Made by a program: the position numbers and the translations under genes
The notes under the pieces: model-generated
Told to the model about the DNA's origin: nothing
Database searches by the model: none
Seen by the model: the letters and a program-made list of their open reading frames with translations, nothing else
NCBI RefSeq assembly: GCF_009650215.1
Contig: NZ_CP045851.1
Coordinates: 1,527,189-1,591,188, forward strand
Origin: Actinomarinicola tropica
GTDB lineage: Bacteria; Actinomycetota; Acidimicrobiia; Acidimicrobiales; SKKL01
Direction of reading: 5' to 3'
Length of the DNA stretch: 64,000 nt
Shown here: piece after piece, positions 8,612-17,070 of the stretch
Layout: each line of letters opens with the position of its first letter
Position numbering within the stretch: the first letter of the stretch is position 1

Positions 8612-9105
8612 CGCTGCGCTCTCCGGTGGTCGTCGACGGGGTCGGGCGGAGTGCGCGCCTGGAGGAGCTCGTGTCCGCCAGAGCCGCTACCCGCTCGGTC
8701 GGGCCAGAGTAGTTCGACCAGCGCGGTCAGGACGAGGAGCGCGCCGCCGGCCACTGCGAGCGTGCGCCCATCGCCGAGCGGCAGCGCCACGTCCCGGGTG
8801 GCGGCGACCCCGCCGACGACGTAGGCCGCCGCGGCGAGGGAGCTGACGTGCGCCACGACGTGTCGACCGGCCCAGCGGGCGAGCGCGGTGAGCGCGACGG
8901 CGAGCGGCACGACGACCACGGGCGCGACCATCCACGGCTCGAGCAGCTCGAGGCGGTGAGCCACCTCCCGCAGCTCGTAGGCGTTGAGGGTGCGCTCGCC
9001 GCTGTGCACCCACGGGCGGAACGTGGCGACGAGGAGCAGGGCGCTCGCCCCGAGGTGGAGGACCCCGGTCTGCCCGCGCAGCGCCCTCGTCGCCGACCTC
9101 ACCAT
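8608..9105 (-). CDS. Four-TM membrane protein of unknown function
   Basis: With ATG at 9105 the product has 165 residues and about four hydrophobic segments: HLGASALLLVATF, WMVAPVVVVPLAVALTAL, a middle Ala-rich helix, and LAVAGGALLVLTALVELLW. The frame is open further upstream, but that part is Arg/Cys-rich and would run into the divergent promoter region. It overlaps the DUF2510 gene by 4 bp, so the two are probably made together. I do not recognise the family. Confidence 0.6.
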   Translation of the reverse strand: MVRSATRALRGQTGVLHLGASALLLVATFRPWVHSGERTLNAYELREVAHRLELLEPWMVAPVVVVPLAVALTALARWAGRHVVAHVSSLAAAAYVVGGVAATRDVALPLGDGRTLAVAGGALLVLTALVELLWPDRAGSGSGGHELLQARTPPDPVDDHRRAQR

Positions 9106-9184
9106 CCCCGCAGTGAACCACGCCCGCCCAGCCCCGCGGCCGCACCACTGGTCCCGACCGTGGCAGGTCGGGACCAAAATGCCC

Positions 9185-9198
9185 TGGAAGCGGTTCCA
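9185..9198. promoter_or_regulatory. LacI-family operator O1
   Basis: TGGAAGCGGTTCCA is a LacI/GalR-type near-palindrome with a central CG. It is the exact reverse complement of the second site at 9238-9251. The two centres are 53 bp apart, close to five helical turns, which would suit binding by a tetramer or two dimers on one face. Confidence 0.8.
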
Positions 9199-9220
9199 GC
9201 ATCCGCGGTTCGATCGGTGT

Positions 9221-9226
9221 TACCGT
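9221..9226 (+). promoter_or_regulatory. Candidate -10 element of the lacI/sugar operon
   Basis: TACCGT fits the actinobacterial TANNNT pattern and lies between the two LacI operators. Transcription would start about 7 nt later, just before the downstream operator. No strong -35 is visible, so this is a weak call. Confidence 0.35.
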
Positions 9227-9237
9227 CGACACGTGGG

Positions 9238-9251
9238 TGGAACCGCTTCCA
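9238..9251. promoter_or_regulatory. LacI-family operator O2
   Basis: TGGAACCGCTTCCA is the exact inverse of O1 and lies 23 bp upstream of the lacI start, where a bound repressor would block transcription initiation or early elongation. Confidence 0.8.
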
Positions 9252-9274
9252 CTCGTCGCGACCGTGGGGGCCGC

Positions 9275-10282
9275 ATGGTGACGATCCGAGAGGTGGCAGC
9301 GCACGCAGGTGTCGGCGCCGGCACCGTCTCGCGCGTCCTCAACGACAGCGGCCACGTCAGCCCCGCCACGCGGGCCCGGGTTCTCGACGCCATCGAGGCG
9401 CTCCACTACCGGCCGAACCCGCTCGCCCGGGGCCTGTCCCGCGGCCGCGGCCAGACGATCGGCGTCATCGTCCCGTTCTTCACCCAGGCGTCGGCGATCG
9501 AGCGGCTCCGCGGCGTGGTGGCCGCGCTCGACGGGAGCCCCTACGACCTCGTCCTCTTCGACGTCGAGTCGCCCACCCACCGAGCCGAGCACATGGCCAC
9601 CCTCACCCGCCAGCGCGCCGACGGGCTCCTCGTCATGACGCTCCCCGTGCGCGCCGACGACCTCCACCGCCTGGCCGACACCGGCATGGCGATCGTGCTG
9701 GTCGACTCCAGCCACGACGGCTTCCCGGCCGTCGTCACCGACGACGTCGCCGGCGGACGCATGGCCGCCGAGCACCTGCTGGCCCTCGGCCACCGCGACA
9801 TCGGCTTCATCGGCGACGCGCCGGACAACCCGTTCGGCTTCACCTCCTCGGCGCAGCGGGAGCTCGGCTTCCGCCAGGCGCACGACGACGCCGAGCGCGT
9901 CGTCCGCGAGGACCTCGTGCACCACGGCGCGCACCAGCGCGACGTGGGCTACGCACTCGCCGGCCGCATGCTGGCCGGCGACGAACCCCCCACCGCCATC
10001 GTCTGCTGCTCGGACATGCAGGCGGTCGGTGCGATGGAGGCCGCCCGCGACACCGGGCTCTCCGTCCCCGACGACGTGTCGGTCGTGGGGTTCGACGACA
10101 TCGAGCTCGCAGCCCACGTCGGGCTCACCACGGTGCGGCAGCCGCTGTACCGCAGCGGTGAGCTCGGCGCTCGGCTGCTACTCGAGGCACTCGGGGCACA
10201 TCCCCCCGAGCCCGGTGTCCACGAGCTCGACCTCGAGCTCGTGACCCGGACCAGTACGGCTCCGCCGGGCGTCCGGCGGTGA
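9275..10282 (+). CDS. LacI-family transcriptional regulator of the glucoside operon
   Basis: 335 residues. The N terminus is a classic LacI helix-turn-helix (TIREVAAHAGVGAGTVSRVL) followed by the hinge helix YRPNPLARGL. A periplasmic-binding-protein-like effector domain follows (TIGVIVPFF, DGLLVMTLP, GHRDIGFIG, CSDMQAVGAMEAA, VSVVGFDDIELA). ATG at 9275 is chosen because it places the HTH at the very N terminus; GTG at 9278 is an alternative. Two mirror-image operators lie just upstream, so it very likely represses itself and the operon that follows (binding protein, permeases, glucosidases). The inducer is probably a glucoside or the disaccharide imported by that operon. Confidence 0.92.
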   Translation: MVTIREVAAHAGVGAGTVSRVLNDSGHVSPATRARVLDAIEALHYRPNPLARGLSRGRGQTIGVIVPFFTQASAIERLRGVVAALDGSPYDLVLFDVESPTHRAEHMATLTRQRADGLLVMTLPVRADDLHRLADTGMAIVLVDSSHDGFPAVVTDDVAGGRMAAEHLLALGHRDIGFIGDAPDNPFGFTSSAQRELGFRQAHDDAERVVREDLVHHGAHQRDVGYALAGRMLAGDEPPTAIVCCSDMQAVGAMEAARDTGLSVPDDVSVVGFDDIELAAHVGLTTVRQPLYRSGELGARLLLEALGAHPPEPGVHELDLELVTRTSTAPPGVRR

Positions 10283-10361
10283 GGGTGACAGGAGGTCGGG
10301 CGTGCACCGACGACCCCGGTCCCCTCGGGCCGGACGACCAACGAGAGACAAGGGGAGACAC

Positions 10362-11723
10362 ATGAAGCGACTGTTGCGACTGCTTGCGTACGCCGTCCTC
10401 TTCACCGGGGTCCTCGCCGCGTGCGGCGACGACGACGGTGACGATGCCGGCGGCGGCGGTGACACCAACGGCGGTGGATCGTCGGAGATCGACACGAGCA
10501 TGCTCGCGGCGGTCGACGACGCCTGGCCGGCCGAGGCCGAGGAGGTCGAGGTCGAGCCGGTCGCGGAGTCGGAGAACACCGGCACCGTCAGCGTCTTCGG
10601 GGCCATGGAGCCCGAGGAGGCCGAGGCTCTGCAGACGATCATCGACGACATGATCAACGCCGACGCCGAGTACACCGCCGAGCTGGAGCCGTCCTCGGAG
10701 TTCGAGGAGCAGGCTCAGATCCGCGTCGAGGGCGGGAACCCGTCCGACGTGATGCTCTACCCGCAGCCGGGCGCGGTCATCGAGCTCGCCCGCTCCGGTG
10801 ACGCCGTGGCCCTCGAGGACCTCGGCTTCGACATCGACGAGCTGAACGACCGGTTCGGCGAGTACTTCATGTCGCTCGGCGAGTACAACGGCAAGCACTA
10901 CGGCCTGCCCACCAACATCAACCTGAAGTCGATGGTGTGGTACCCGGTCGACGACTTCGAGGAGGCCGGCTACGAGGTGCCCGAGACCTGGGACGACCTC
11001 ATCGCCCTCTCCGACCAGATCGTCGAGGACGGCGGCACGCCGTGGTGCATCGGCTTCGAGTCGGGCGGCGCCACCGGTTGGCCGGCGACCGACTGGATGG
11101 AGGACATCATGCTCCGCACCGCGGGGCCCGACGCCTACGACCAGTGGGTGGCAGGTGAGCTGTCCTTCGACAGCGAGGAGGTGAGCCGGGCGGCCGAGCT
11201 GTTCGGCGAGATCCTCTTCACCGACGGCTACGTCCTCGGCGGTGCCGAGAACACCACCAGCCTCGCCTTCGGCGACGCGCCGGCTCCGATGTTCGACGAG
11301 GAGCCGGGGTGCTACCTGCACCGCCAGGCCAGCTTCATCAACGCGTTCTTCCCGGAGGACGCCGAGGCCGGCACGGACTACGACTGGTTCCCCTTCCCGC
11401 CCATCGACCAGGAGGGCACCCTCTTCGCCGGTGAGCTGGCGGTGGCGTTCCGCAACGCCCCCGAGGTCCGCGAGTTCCTCGACGCCTTCTCGGGCACCGA
11501 GGTCCAGTGCGAGCAGGGTGCCGTCCAGGCCAGCTCGCGCATCTCGCCGAACATCGAGGTCGGCGCCGACTGCTACGCCAACGACCTGCTGGCCGGGGCC
11601 GCTGACGTCTTGACGACCGCCCTCGAGGAGGGCAACGGTCGCTTCGACGCCTCCGACCTCATGCCGGCTGCGGTCGGCTCCAACGCGTTCTGGACCGCGA
11701 TGATCCAGTTCGTGCAGCAGTAG
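10362..11723 (+). CDS. ABC sugar transporter, substrate-binding lipoprotein
   Basis: 453 residues starting at ATG 10362 behind an AAGGGGAGA ribosome-binding site. A lipoprotein signal peptide ends in the lipobox LAAC, followed by an acidic, Gly-rich linker. The rest is a family 1 solute-binding protein (IRVEGGNPSDVMLYPQPG, YGLPTNINLKSMVWYP, WDDLIALSDQI). The protein would capture an oligosaccharide, probably an alpha- or beta-glucoside, outside the membrane and pass it to the two permeases downstream. No ATPase gene is present in the operon, so an MsiK-type shared ATPase encoded elsewhere would be needed; this is usual in actinobacteria. Confidence 0.9.
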   Translation: MKRLLRLLAYAVLFTGVLAACGDDDGDDAGGGGDTNGGGSSEIDTSMLAAVDDAWPAEAEEVEVEPVAESENTGTVSVFGAMEPEEAEALQTIIDDMINADAEYTAELEPSSEFEEQAQIRVEGGNPSDVMLYPQPGAVIELARSGDAVALEDLGFDIDELNDRFGEYFMSLGEYNGKHYGLPTNINLKSMVWYPVDDFEEAGYEVPETWDDLIALSDQIVEDGGTPWCIGFESGGATGWPATDWMEDIMLRTAGPDAYDQWVAGELSFDSEEVSRAAELFGEILFTDGYVLGGAENTTSLAFGDAPAPMFDEEPGCYLHRQASFINAFFPEDAEAGTDYDWFPFPPIDQEGTLFAGELAVAFRNAPEVREFLDAFSGTEVQCEQGAVQASSRISPNIEVGADCYANDLLAGAADVLTTALEEGNGRFDASDLMPAAVGSNAFWTAMIQFVQQ

Positions 11724-11736
11724 TTCCCTCGAGAGT

Positions 11737-11770
11737 TGGAGGAGCGGGCCGACGGCGGCCCGCTCCTCTA
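11737..11770 (+). terminator. Strong hairpin between binding-protein and permease genes (attenuator or mRNA stabiliser)
   Basis: GAGGAGCGGGCC at 11739-11750 pairs perfectly with GGCCCGCTCCTC at 11757-11768 around a six-base loop; a G-T and a T-A pair extend the stem to 14. There is no long T run. Hairpins at this place in ABC operons usually cause partial termination or protect the upstream mRNA, giving more binding protein than permease. Confidence 0.65.
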
Positions 11771-11805
11771 ACCTCACTGCCAGCCGACCCGGACGAGGGG
11801 GGTAG

Positions 11806-13011
11806 ATGGCCGAGACCACCGGTCAGGAACGCAGGGGGACCGAGGGGGGGGACGCCGACGACGCCGTCGACGAGCCCGTTCCCTCCACGCCCATCATCGA
11901 GGTCGGCGGTCCACCGCTCGCGGCGGGGCCCGGCGCAGCGACGCACCTCGCGCGGGCGGCCATCGCCGTCGTCGTGCTCGTGCTGCTCTTCGTCGGCACG
12001 CTCGCCACGATCGAGCTGCTGAGCGACCAGGAGGCCAACCGCTTCACCGTCGTCGGCGTGGCGCTGCTCGTCGGCGTCGTCGGGGTGTTCGCCGTCTACT
12101 GGATGATGGACACGGCGGTCGACTGGCTGCCGCGCGACTGGCGAGAGACGGTGCGCCCGTACGTCTTCATCGCCCCGGCGATGCTCGCGCTCGGCGTCTT
12201 CCTCATCTATCCGGTCTTCAACACGCTGTACCTGAGCCTGCGCGACTCGCGGGGTGAGTCGTGGGTGGGGCTCGAGAACTTCGAGTTCGTCTTCACCGAC
12301 GACTCCATGCTCCGGTCGATCCGCAACTCCCTCGGCTGGATCATCATCGTGCCGCTCGTCGCGGTCACGATCGGCCTGATCTTCGCCACGCTGGCCGATC
12401 GCCTCCCGCGGGGCGAGGCCGCCGCCAAGTCGCTGATCTTCCTCCCGATGGCGATCTCGTTCGTGGGCGCAGCCGTCGTGTGGCAGTTCGTCTACAACTT
12501 CCGACCCCAGGGCTTCGGCTCGAACATCGGGTTGATGAACGCCCTCTGGGGGATGTTCGGCAACGATCCCGTGGCCTGGCTCAGCCAGAAACCGTGGAAC
12601 AACCTCATGTTGATGATGATCATGGTCTGGATGCAGACCGGCTTCGCCATGGTCGTCCTCTCCGCTGCGATCAAGGCGGTGCCCGACGAGATCAAGGAGG
12701 CGGCCCGCATCGACGGGGCCAACGAGCTCCAGGTCTTCCGTCGGATCGTCGTGCCGAGCATCCTCCCGACGATCGTCGTCGTCACCACCTACATGGTCAT
12801 CAACGCCCTGAAGGTGTTCGACATCGTCTTCGTGATGGGCAGCGCCGAGGCGAACGGCACCGAGGTCATCGCCGAGCGGATGATCCGCTGGTTCTTCCTC
12901 GGCAACCACAGCGGTCGGGGCGCCGCCATCGCCGTCATCCTCTTCGTGGCGGTCGTGCCGGTGATGATCTGGAACATCAAGCAGTTCCGCGCGCAGGAGG
13001 CCATGCGATGA
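11806..13011 (+). CDS. ABC sugar transporter permease, MalF type
   Basis: 401 residues with a hydrophilic N terminus of about 45 residues followed by about eight hydrophobic segments. The cytoplasmic EAA loop is EAARIDGANELQVFRRIVVP, which docks the ATPase. It carries the usual start of this family, YVFIAPAMLALGVFLIYPVFNTLYLS. Its stop overlaps the start of the partner permease by ATGA. It forms the membrane channel with the next gene product. Confidence 0.9.
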   Translation: MAETTGQERRGTEGGDADDAVDEPVPSTPIIEVGGPPLAAGPGAATHLARAAIAVVVLVLLFVGTLATIELLSDQEANRFTVVGVALLVGVVGVFAVYWMMDTAVDWLPRDWRETVRPYVFIAPAMLALGVFLIYPVFNTLYLSLRDSRGESWVGLENFEFVFTDDSMLRSIRNSLGWIIIVPLVAVTIGLIFATLADRLPRGEAAAKSLIFLPMAISFVGAAVVWQFVYNFRPQGFGSNIGLMNALWGMFGNDPVAWLSQKPWNNLMLMMIMVWMQTGFAMVVLSAAIKAVPDEIKEAARIDGANELQVFRRIVVPSILPTIVVVTTYMVINALKVFDIVFVMGSAEANGTEVIAERMIRWFFLGNHSGRGAAIAVILFVAVVPVMIWNIKQFRAQEAMR

Positions 13012-13985
13012 GCACCGTCGATGCCGTCGACACCGTCGAGCCCCTCGCCGAGGACGCCGTCCCGCCGACCGGCAGGCGGAAGCGCCGCAGCTCGTCACCC
13101 CTGGGCGAGCGGCGCGGCACGCCGCTCGTCGTCATCGCCGTGGTCGCGATGGTCGTCCTGTGGTCCATCCCGACGGTCGGGGTGCTCATCTCGTCGTTCC
13201 GTCCCGCGGCCGACGTCAACTCCTCGGGCTGGTGGACCGTCCTCACGAGCTTCTGGCAGCCCGACGAGTGGACCCTCGACAACTACTCCACCGCGCTGGA
13301 GAGCCGGGGCTTCGGCAACGCCTTCATGAACAGCTTGGCGGTGGCGATCCCGTCGACGATCATCCCGATCACGATCGCCGCGTTCGCGGCGTACGCCTTC
13401 TCCTGGATGGAGTTCAAGGGCCGCCAGGTGATGTTCGTGATGGTGGTCGGCCTGATGGTCGTGCCCCTCCAGATGGCGCTGATCCCCGTGCTCCGCCTCT
13501 ACACCGGCGGCGCGGCGATCGGTCCGGTGCCGCTCTTCCCGGACCTCGACCTCGGCGGCACGTTCCTCGGCATCTGGTTGGCCCACACCGCGTTCGGCCT
13601 GCCGCTCGCCACGTACCTGCTGCGCAACTACATCGGGTCCCTGCCGTCCTCGATCATCGAGTCGGCGAAGATCGACGGTGCCGACCACTTCACGATCTTC
13701 TGGCGCCTCATCGTCCCGCTGTCGGTCCCGGCCCTCGCCGCGTTCGCCATCTTCCAGTTCATGTGGGTCTGGAACGACCTGCTCGTCGCCTACGTGTTCC
13801 TCGGCGGCACGCGCTCCAACCGGGTGCTCACGCTGGCCCTGCAGGAGCTCGCCGGCTCGCGCGGCCAGAACTGGCACCTGCTCACCTCGGCGGCGTTCAT
13901 CTCGATGAGCCTCCCGCTCGTCGTGTTCTTCTCGCTCCAGCGCTACTTCGTGCGCGGCCTCACCGCCGGGTCGGTCAAGGGGTGA
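13008..13985 (+). CDS. ABC sugar transporter permease, MalG type
   Basis: 325 residues with six predicted membrane helices and the EAA motif ESAKIDGADHFTIFWRLIVP. The C terminus FFSLQRYFVRGLTAGSVKG is characteristic of the MalG group. The gene overlaps the preceding permease by ATGA and the following glucosidase by GTGA, so the three are translationally coupled. Confidence 0.92.
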   Translation: MSTVDAVDTVEPLAEDAVPPTGRRKRRSSSPLGERRGTPLVVIAVVAMVVLWSIPTVGVLISSFRPAADVNSSGWWTVLTSFWQPDEWTLDNYSTALESRGFGNAFMNSLAVAIPSTIIPITIAAFAAYAFSWMEFKGRQVMFVMVVGLMVVPLQMALIPVLRLYTGGAAIGPVPLFPDLDLGGTFLGIWLAHTAFGLPLATYLLRNYIGSLPSSIIESAKIDGADHFTIFWRLIVPLSVPALAAFAIFQFMWVWNDLLVAYVFLGGTRSNRVLTLALQELAGSRGQNWHLLTSAAFISMSLPLVVFFSLQRYFVRGLTAGSVKG

Positions 13986-15397
13986 CGGCGGCGGACGAGC
14001 CCCGCCCGCCGATCCCGACCTTCCCCGACGGCTTCCTCTGGGGTGCCGCGACCTCGTCGTACCAGATCGAGGGCGGCGTCGACCTCGACGGGCGCGGGCC
14101 GTCCATCTGGGACACCTTCGCCCGGCGGCCCGGCGCGATCGCCGACGGGACCGACGGCTCGGTGGCGGTCGAGCACCGCACGAGGATGCGCGACGACGTG
14201 CGGCTGATGGCCGAGCTCGGGTTGGGTGCCTACCGGTTCTCGATCGCGTGGCCCCGGGTGCAGCCCGAGGGCAAGGGCGCGGTGTCGACCTCGGGGCTCG
14301 ACTTCTACCGCGACCTCGTCGAGGCCCTGCTCGAGGTGGGGATCGTCCCCGTCGCCACGCTCTACCACTGGGACCTGCCCCAGGCGCTGGAGGACGCCGG
14401 CGGCTGGCCGGCGCGCGACACCGCCGGTCGCTTCGCCGACTACGCCGAGGTGGTCGGCGACGCCCTCGGCGACCGCGTCGCTCGGTGGTCGACCGTGAAC
14501 GAGCCCTGGTGCTCGGCCATGCTGGGCTACGCAGCTGGCGTGCACGCCCCCGGCCGCACCGATCCCGCCGCCGCGGTCGCGGCGGCGCACCACCTGCTGC
14601 TCGGCCACGGCATGGGGGTCGACGCCCTCCGGGCCACGGTCACGGCCGCTGACCCGGAGATCGGCATCACCCTCAACCCGTACCCGGTGCACCCGGCCGG
14701 GGAGTCGGAGCTCGATCGCGACGCGGCGCGCCGCGTCGACGGCATCGCCAACCGCATCTGGTACGACCCGATCCTGCGGGGCGCGTACCCCGAGGACGTG
14801 CTCGACGACCTGCGCGCCGTGTCCGACCTGGCGCACATCCGCGACGGCGACCTCGACGTCATCAGCCGGCCCATCGACGCCATGGGCCTCAACTACTACC
14901 GCCGCCACCACGTGCGGCACCGCCGGGGTGCTTCGGCCTCCCCGTCGCCGTGGCCCGGCTCGCCCGACGTCGAGGCCGTCGACCCCGGCCGCCCGGTCAC
15001 GGATCTGGGGTGGGCCATCGAGCCCGACGGGCTCACGGAGACGCTGGTGGACCTGTGGCGCGACTACGACGCCCCGCCCCTCTACGTCCACGAGAACGGC
15101 GCGGCGTTCGCCGACGTCGTCGGCCCGGACGGCATCGTGCACGACGCCGACCGCATCGACTTCCTCGACGGGCACCTGCGGGCCTGCGCCGCGGCGATCG
15201 ACGAGGGCGTCGACCTCCGCGGCTACTTCGCCTGGTCGCTGCTCGACAACTACGAGTGGGCCGAGGGGTACCGCAAGCGCTTCGGCGTCGTCCACGTCGA
15301 CTACGACACCCAGGTGCGCACCCCGAAGGACAGCGGCCGCTGGTACGCCGAGGTCCTGCGCACCTCTCGCGAGGCGGCGCGACGGTCCGGGGGTTGA
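13982..15397 (+). CDS. Glycoside hydrolase family 1 beta-glucosidase
   Basis: 471 residues from the GTG at 13982, which overlaps the permease stop. The N-terminal GH1 signature FPDGFLWGAATSSYQIEGG is present. The acid/base is Glu174 in TVNEPW and the nucleophile Glu371 in YVHENG. The C-terminal aglycone/fold motif WSLLDNYEWAEGYRKRFG is intact. There is no signal peptide, so it acts in the cytoplasm on imported beta-glucosides such as cellobiose, releasing glucose. A beta-glycosidase and an alpha-glycosidase (next gene) in one operon is a little unusual and leaves the imported sugar uncertain. Confidence 0.92.
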   Translation: MTAADEPRPPIPTFPDGFLWGAATSSYQIEGGVDLDGRGPSIWDTFARRPGAIADGTDGSVAVEHRTRMRDDVRLMAELGLGAYRFSIAWPRVQPEGKGAVSTSGLDFYRDLVEALLEVGIVPVATLYHWDLPQALEDAGGWPARDTAGRFADYAEVVGDALGDRVARWSTVNEPWCSAMLGYAAGVHAPGRTDPAAAVAAAHHLLLGHGMGVDALRATVTAADPEIGITLNPYPVHPAGESELDRDAARRVDGIANRIWYDPILRGAYPEDVLDDLRAVSDLAHIRDGDLDVISRPIDAMGLNYYRRHHVRHRRGASASPSPWPGSPDVEAVDPGRPVTDLGWAIEPDGLTETLVDLWRDYDAPPLYVHENGAAFADVVGPDGIVHDADRIDFLDGHLRACAAAIDEGVDLRGYFAWSLLDNYEWAEGYRKRFGVVHVDYDTQVRTPKDSGRWYAEVLRTSREAARRSGG

Positions 15398-15426
15398 CGC
15401 CACCGCCGCACGGTTAGCGTCAGGAG

Positions 15427-16971
15427 ATGGCCGAGCTTCGTGACGACCCGCGCTGGTGGACCGAGGCGGTCGTCTACCAGATCTACCCCCGCTCCTTCCG
15501 TGACGGGAACGGCGACGGCATCGGGGACCTGCCCGGCATCATCGAGGGGCTCGACCACGTCGCCGAGCTCGGCGTCGACGCCATCTGGCTGTCGCCGATC
15601 TATCGCTCGCCGATGGCCGACTTCGGCTACGACGTGGCCGACCACACCGACGTCGACCCCGTCTTCGGCACGCTCGACGACGCCGACCGCCTGATCGCCC
15701 GGGCCCACGAGCTCGGCCTGCGGGTGCTGCTCGACTGGGTGCCCAACCACACCTCGGACCAGCACCCCTGGTTCCAGGCGTCGCGCTCGTCGCGGGACGA
15801 CCCTCGGCGCGACTGGTACGTGTGGCGCGACCCGGCTCCCGACGGCGGTCCGCCCAACAACTGGATCTCCGCCTTCAAGGGCGTCCCCGCCTGGACGCTC
15901 GACGAGGCCACCGGCCAGTACTACCTGCACTCGTTCCTCGCGGAGCAGCCCGACCTCAACTGGTCGAACCCCGAGGTCGAGGCGGCGATGCACGACACGC
16001 TGCGGTTCTGGCTCGACCGTGGCGTGGACGGCTTCCGCGCCGACGTCGTGCACCTGATCGGCAAGGGCGAGGAGCTGGCCGACCTGCCCGAGCGCAAGGC
16101 CTCCAACCTCGTCGTCAGCATCGACGAGCCCTTCACCCACGAGCTGCTGCGGCGCATCCGGGCCCTCCTCGACAGCTACCCGCAGCACCCGATGATGGTG
16201 GGGGAGGTCTACCTCCTGAAGCCCGGCCAGACCGTCGGCTACCTCGGCGACGACGACGAGCTGCACCTCACGTTCGACTTCCGCACGCTGCACACCGCCT
16301 GGGACGCCGGGGCCCTGCGCTCGGTGATCACGACGGTGCAGTCGGAGTTCGCCCCGCCGCTGTGGCCCACCTGGGTGCTCTCGAACCACGACCGACCCCG
16401 GCACCGCAGCCGGTACGGCTCGCTCGAGCGGGCCCGCGCCGCGGCGGTGCTGACGGCCACCGTGCGGGGCACGCCGTTCATCTACGCAGGGGAGGAGCTC
16501 GGGCTCGAGGACGCGGAGATCCCCGCCGACCGTGTCGTCGACCCCGACGGCCGCGACGGCGAGCGGGCCCCCATCCCGTGGACGACCGAGCCGGACCACG
16601 GCTGGGGTCCCGACCCCTGGTTGCCCTTCCCTCCCGACTCCGGCGACCTCTCGGTCGAGGCCCAGGTCGCCGACCCGAGGTCCACCCTCCACCTGTACCG
16701 GGAGCTGCTCGGCCTCCGCCGAGCCGAGGCGACGTTGCGGCGCGGGACGATGCACGTCCTCGGCCCCGATCCCGAGCGCCCCGAGGTGCTCGAGCTCCAT
16801 CGGCAGCTGGAGGGCGAGACGATCGCTGTCGCCGTGAACCTGGGCGAGGGCCCGGTGACGATCGAGCGGCCCGGCACCCTCCTCGCCTCCAGCCGCCCCG
16901 AACGGGAGCGAGACGTCGACTTCGACGGTCACCTCGACGTCGACGAGGCGGTCGTCGTCCGCACCACCTGA
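15427..16971 (+). CDS. Glycoside hydrolase family 13 alpha-glucosidase
   Basis: 514 residues. All GH13 landmarks are visible: WWTEAVVYQIYPRSF, region I DWVPNHTS, nucleophile Asp206 in GFRADVVHL, acid/base Glu260 in MVGEVYLL and transition-state Asp322 in VLSNHDRPR. It resembles the oligo-1,6-glucosidase/alpha-glucosidase group (GDGIGDLPGI loop) and lacks a signal peptide, so it is intracellular. It lies 29 bp after the beta-glucosidase gene and is the last gene of the LacI-controlled operon. Likely substrates are maltose, isomaltose, sucrose or trehalose-like sugars. Confidence 0.9.
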   Translation: MAELRDDPRWWTEAVVYQIYPRSFRDGNGDGIGDLPGIIEGLDHVAELGVDAIWLSPIYRSPMADFGYDVADHTDVDPVFGTLDDADRLIARAHELGLRVLLDWVPNHTSDQHPWFQASRSSRDDPRRDWYVWRDPAPDGGPPNNWISAFKGVPAWTLDEATGQYYLHSFLAEQPDLNWSNPEVEAAMHDTLRFWLDRGVDGFRADVVHLIGKGEELADLPERKASNLVVSIDEPFTHELLRRIRALLDSYPQHPMMVGEVYLLKPGQTVGYLGDDDELHLTFDFRTLHTAWDAGALRSVITTVQSEFAPPLWPTWVLSNHDRPRHRSRYGSLERARAAAVLTATVRGTPFIYAGEELGLEDAEIPADRVVDPDGRDGERAPIPWTTEPDHGWGPDPWLPFPPDSGDLSVEAQVADPRSTLHLYRELLGLRRAEATLRRGTMHVLGPDPERPEVLELHRQLEGETIAVAVNLGEGPVTIERPGTLLASSRPERERDVDFDGHLDVDEAVVVRTT

Positions 16972-17070
16972 CGGGACCCTTGCGCGACCCTCGACTCGGG
17001 GGAAGACTCACCACGCCGAGCGATCGGCGTCCGGGGGGACCGACAAGGGGACAACCAGGGGAGGAAGCAG

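Noticed and set aside
17013-17030. Terminator of the glucoside operon (ACGCCGA/TCGGCGT stem)
   Set aside because: Only seven base pairs without a T run, not above what GC-rich DNA gives by chance.
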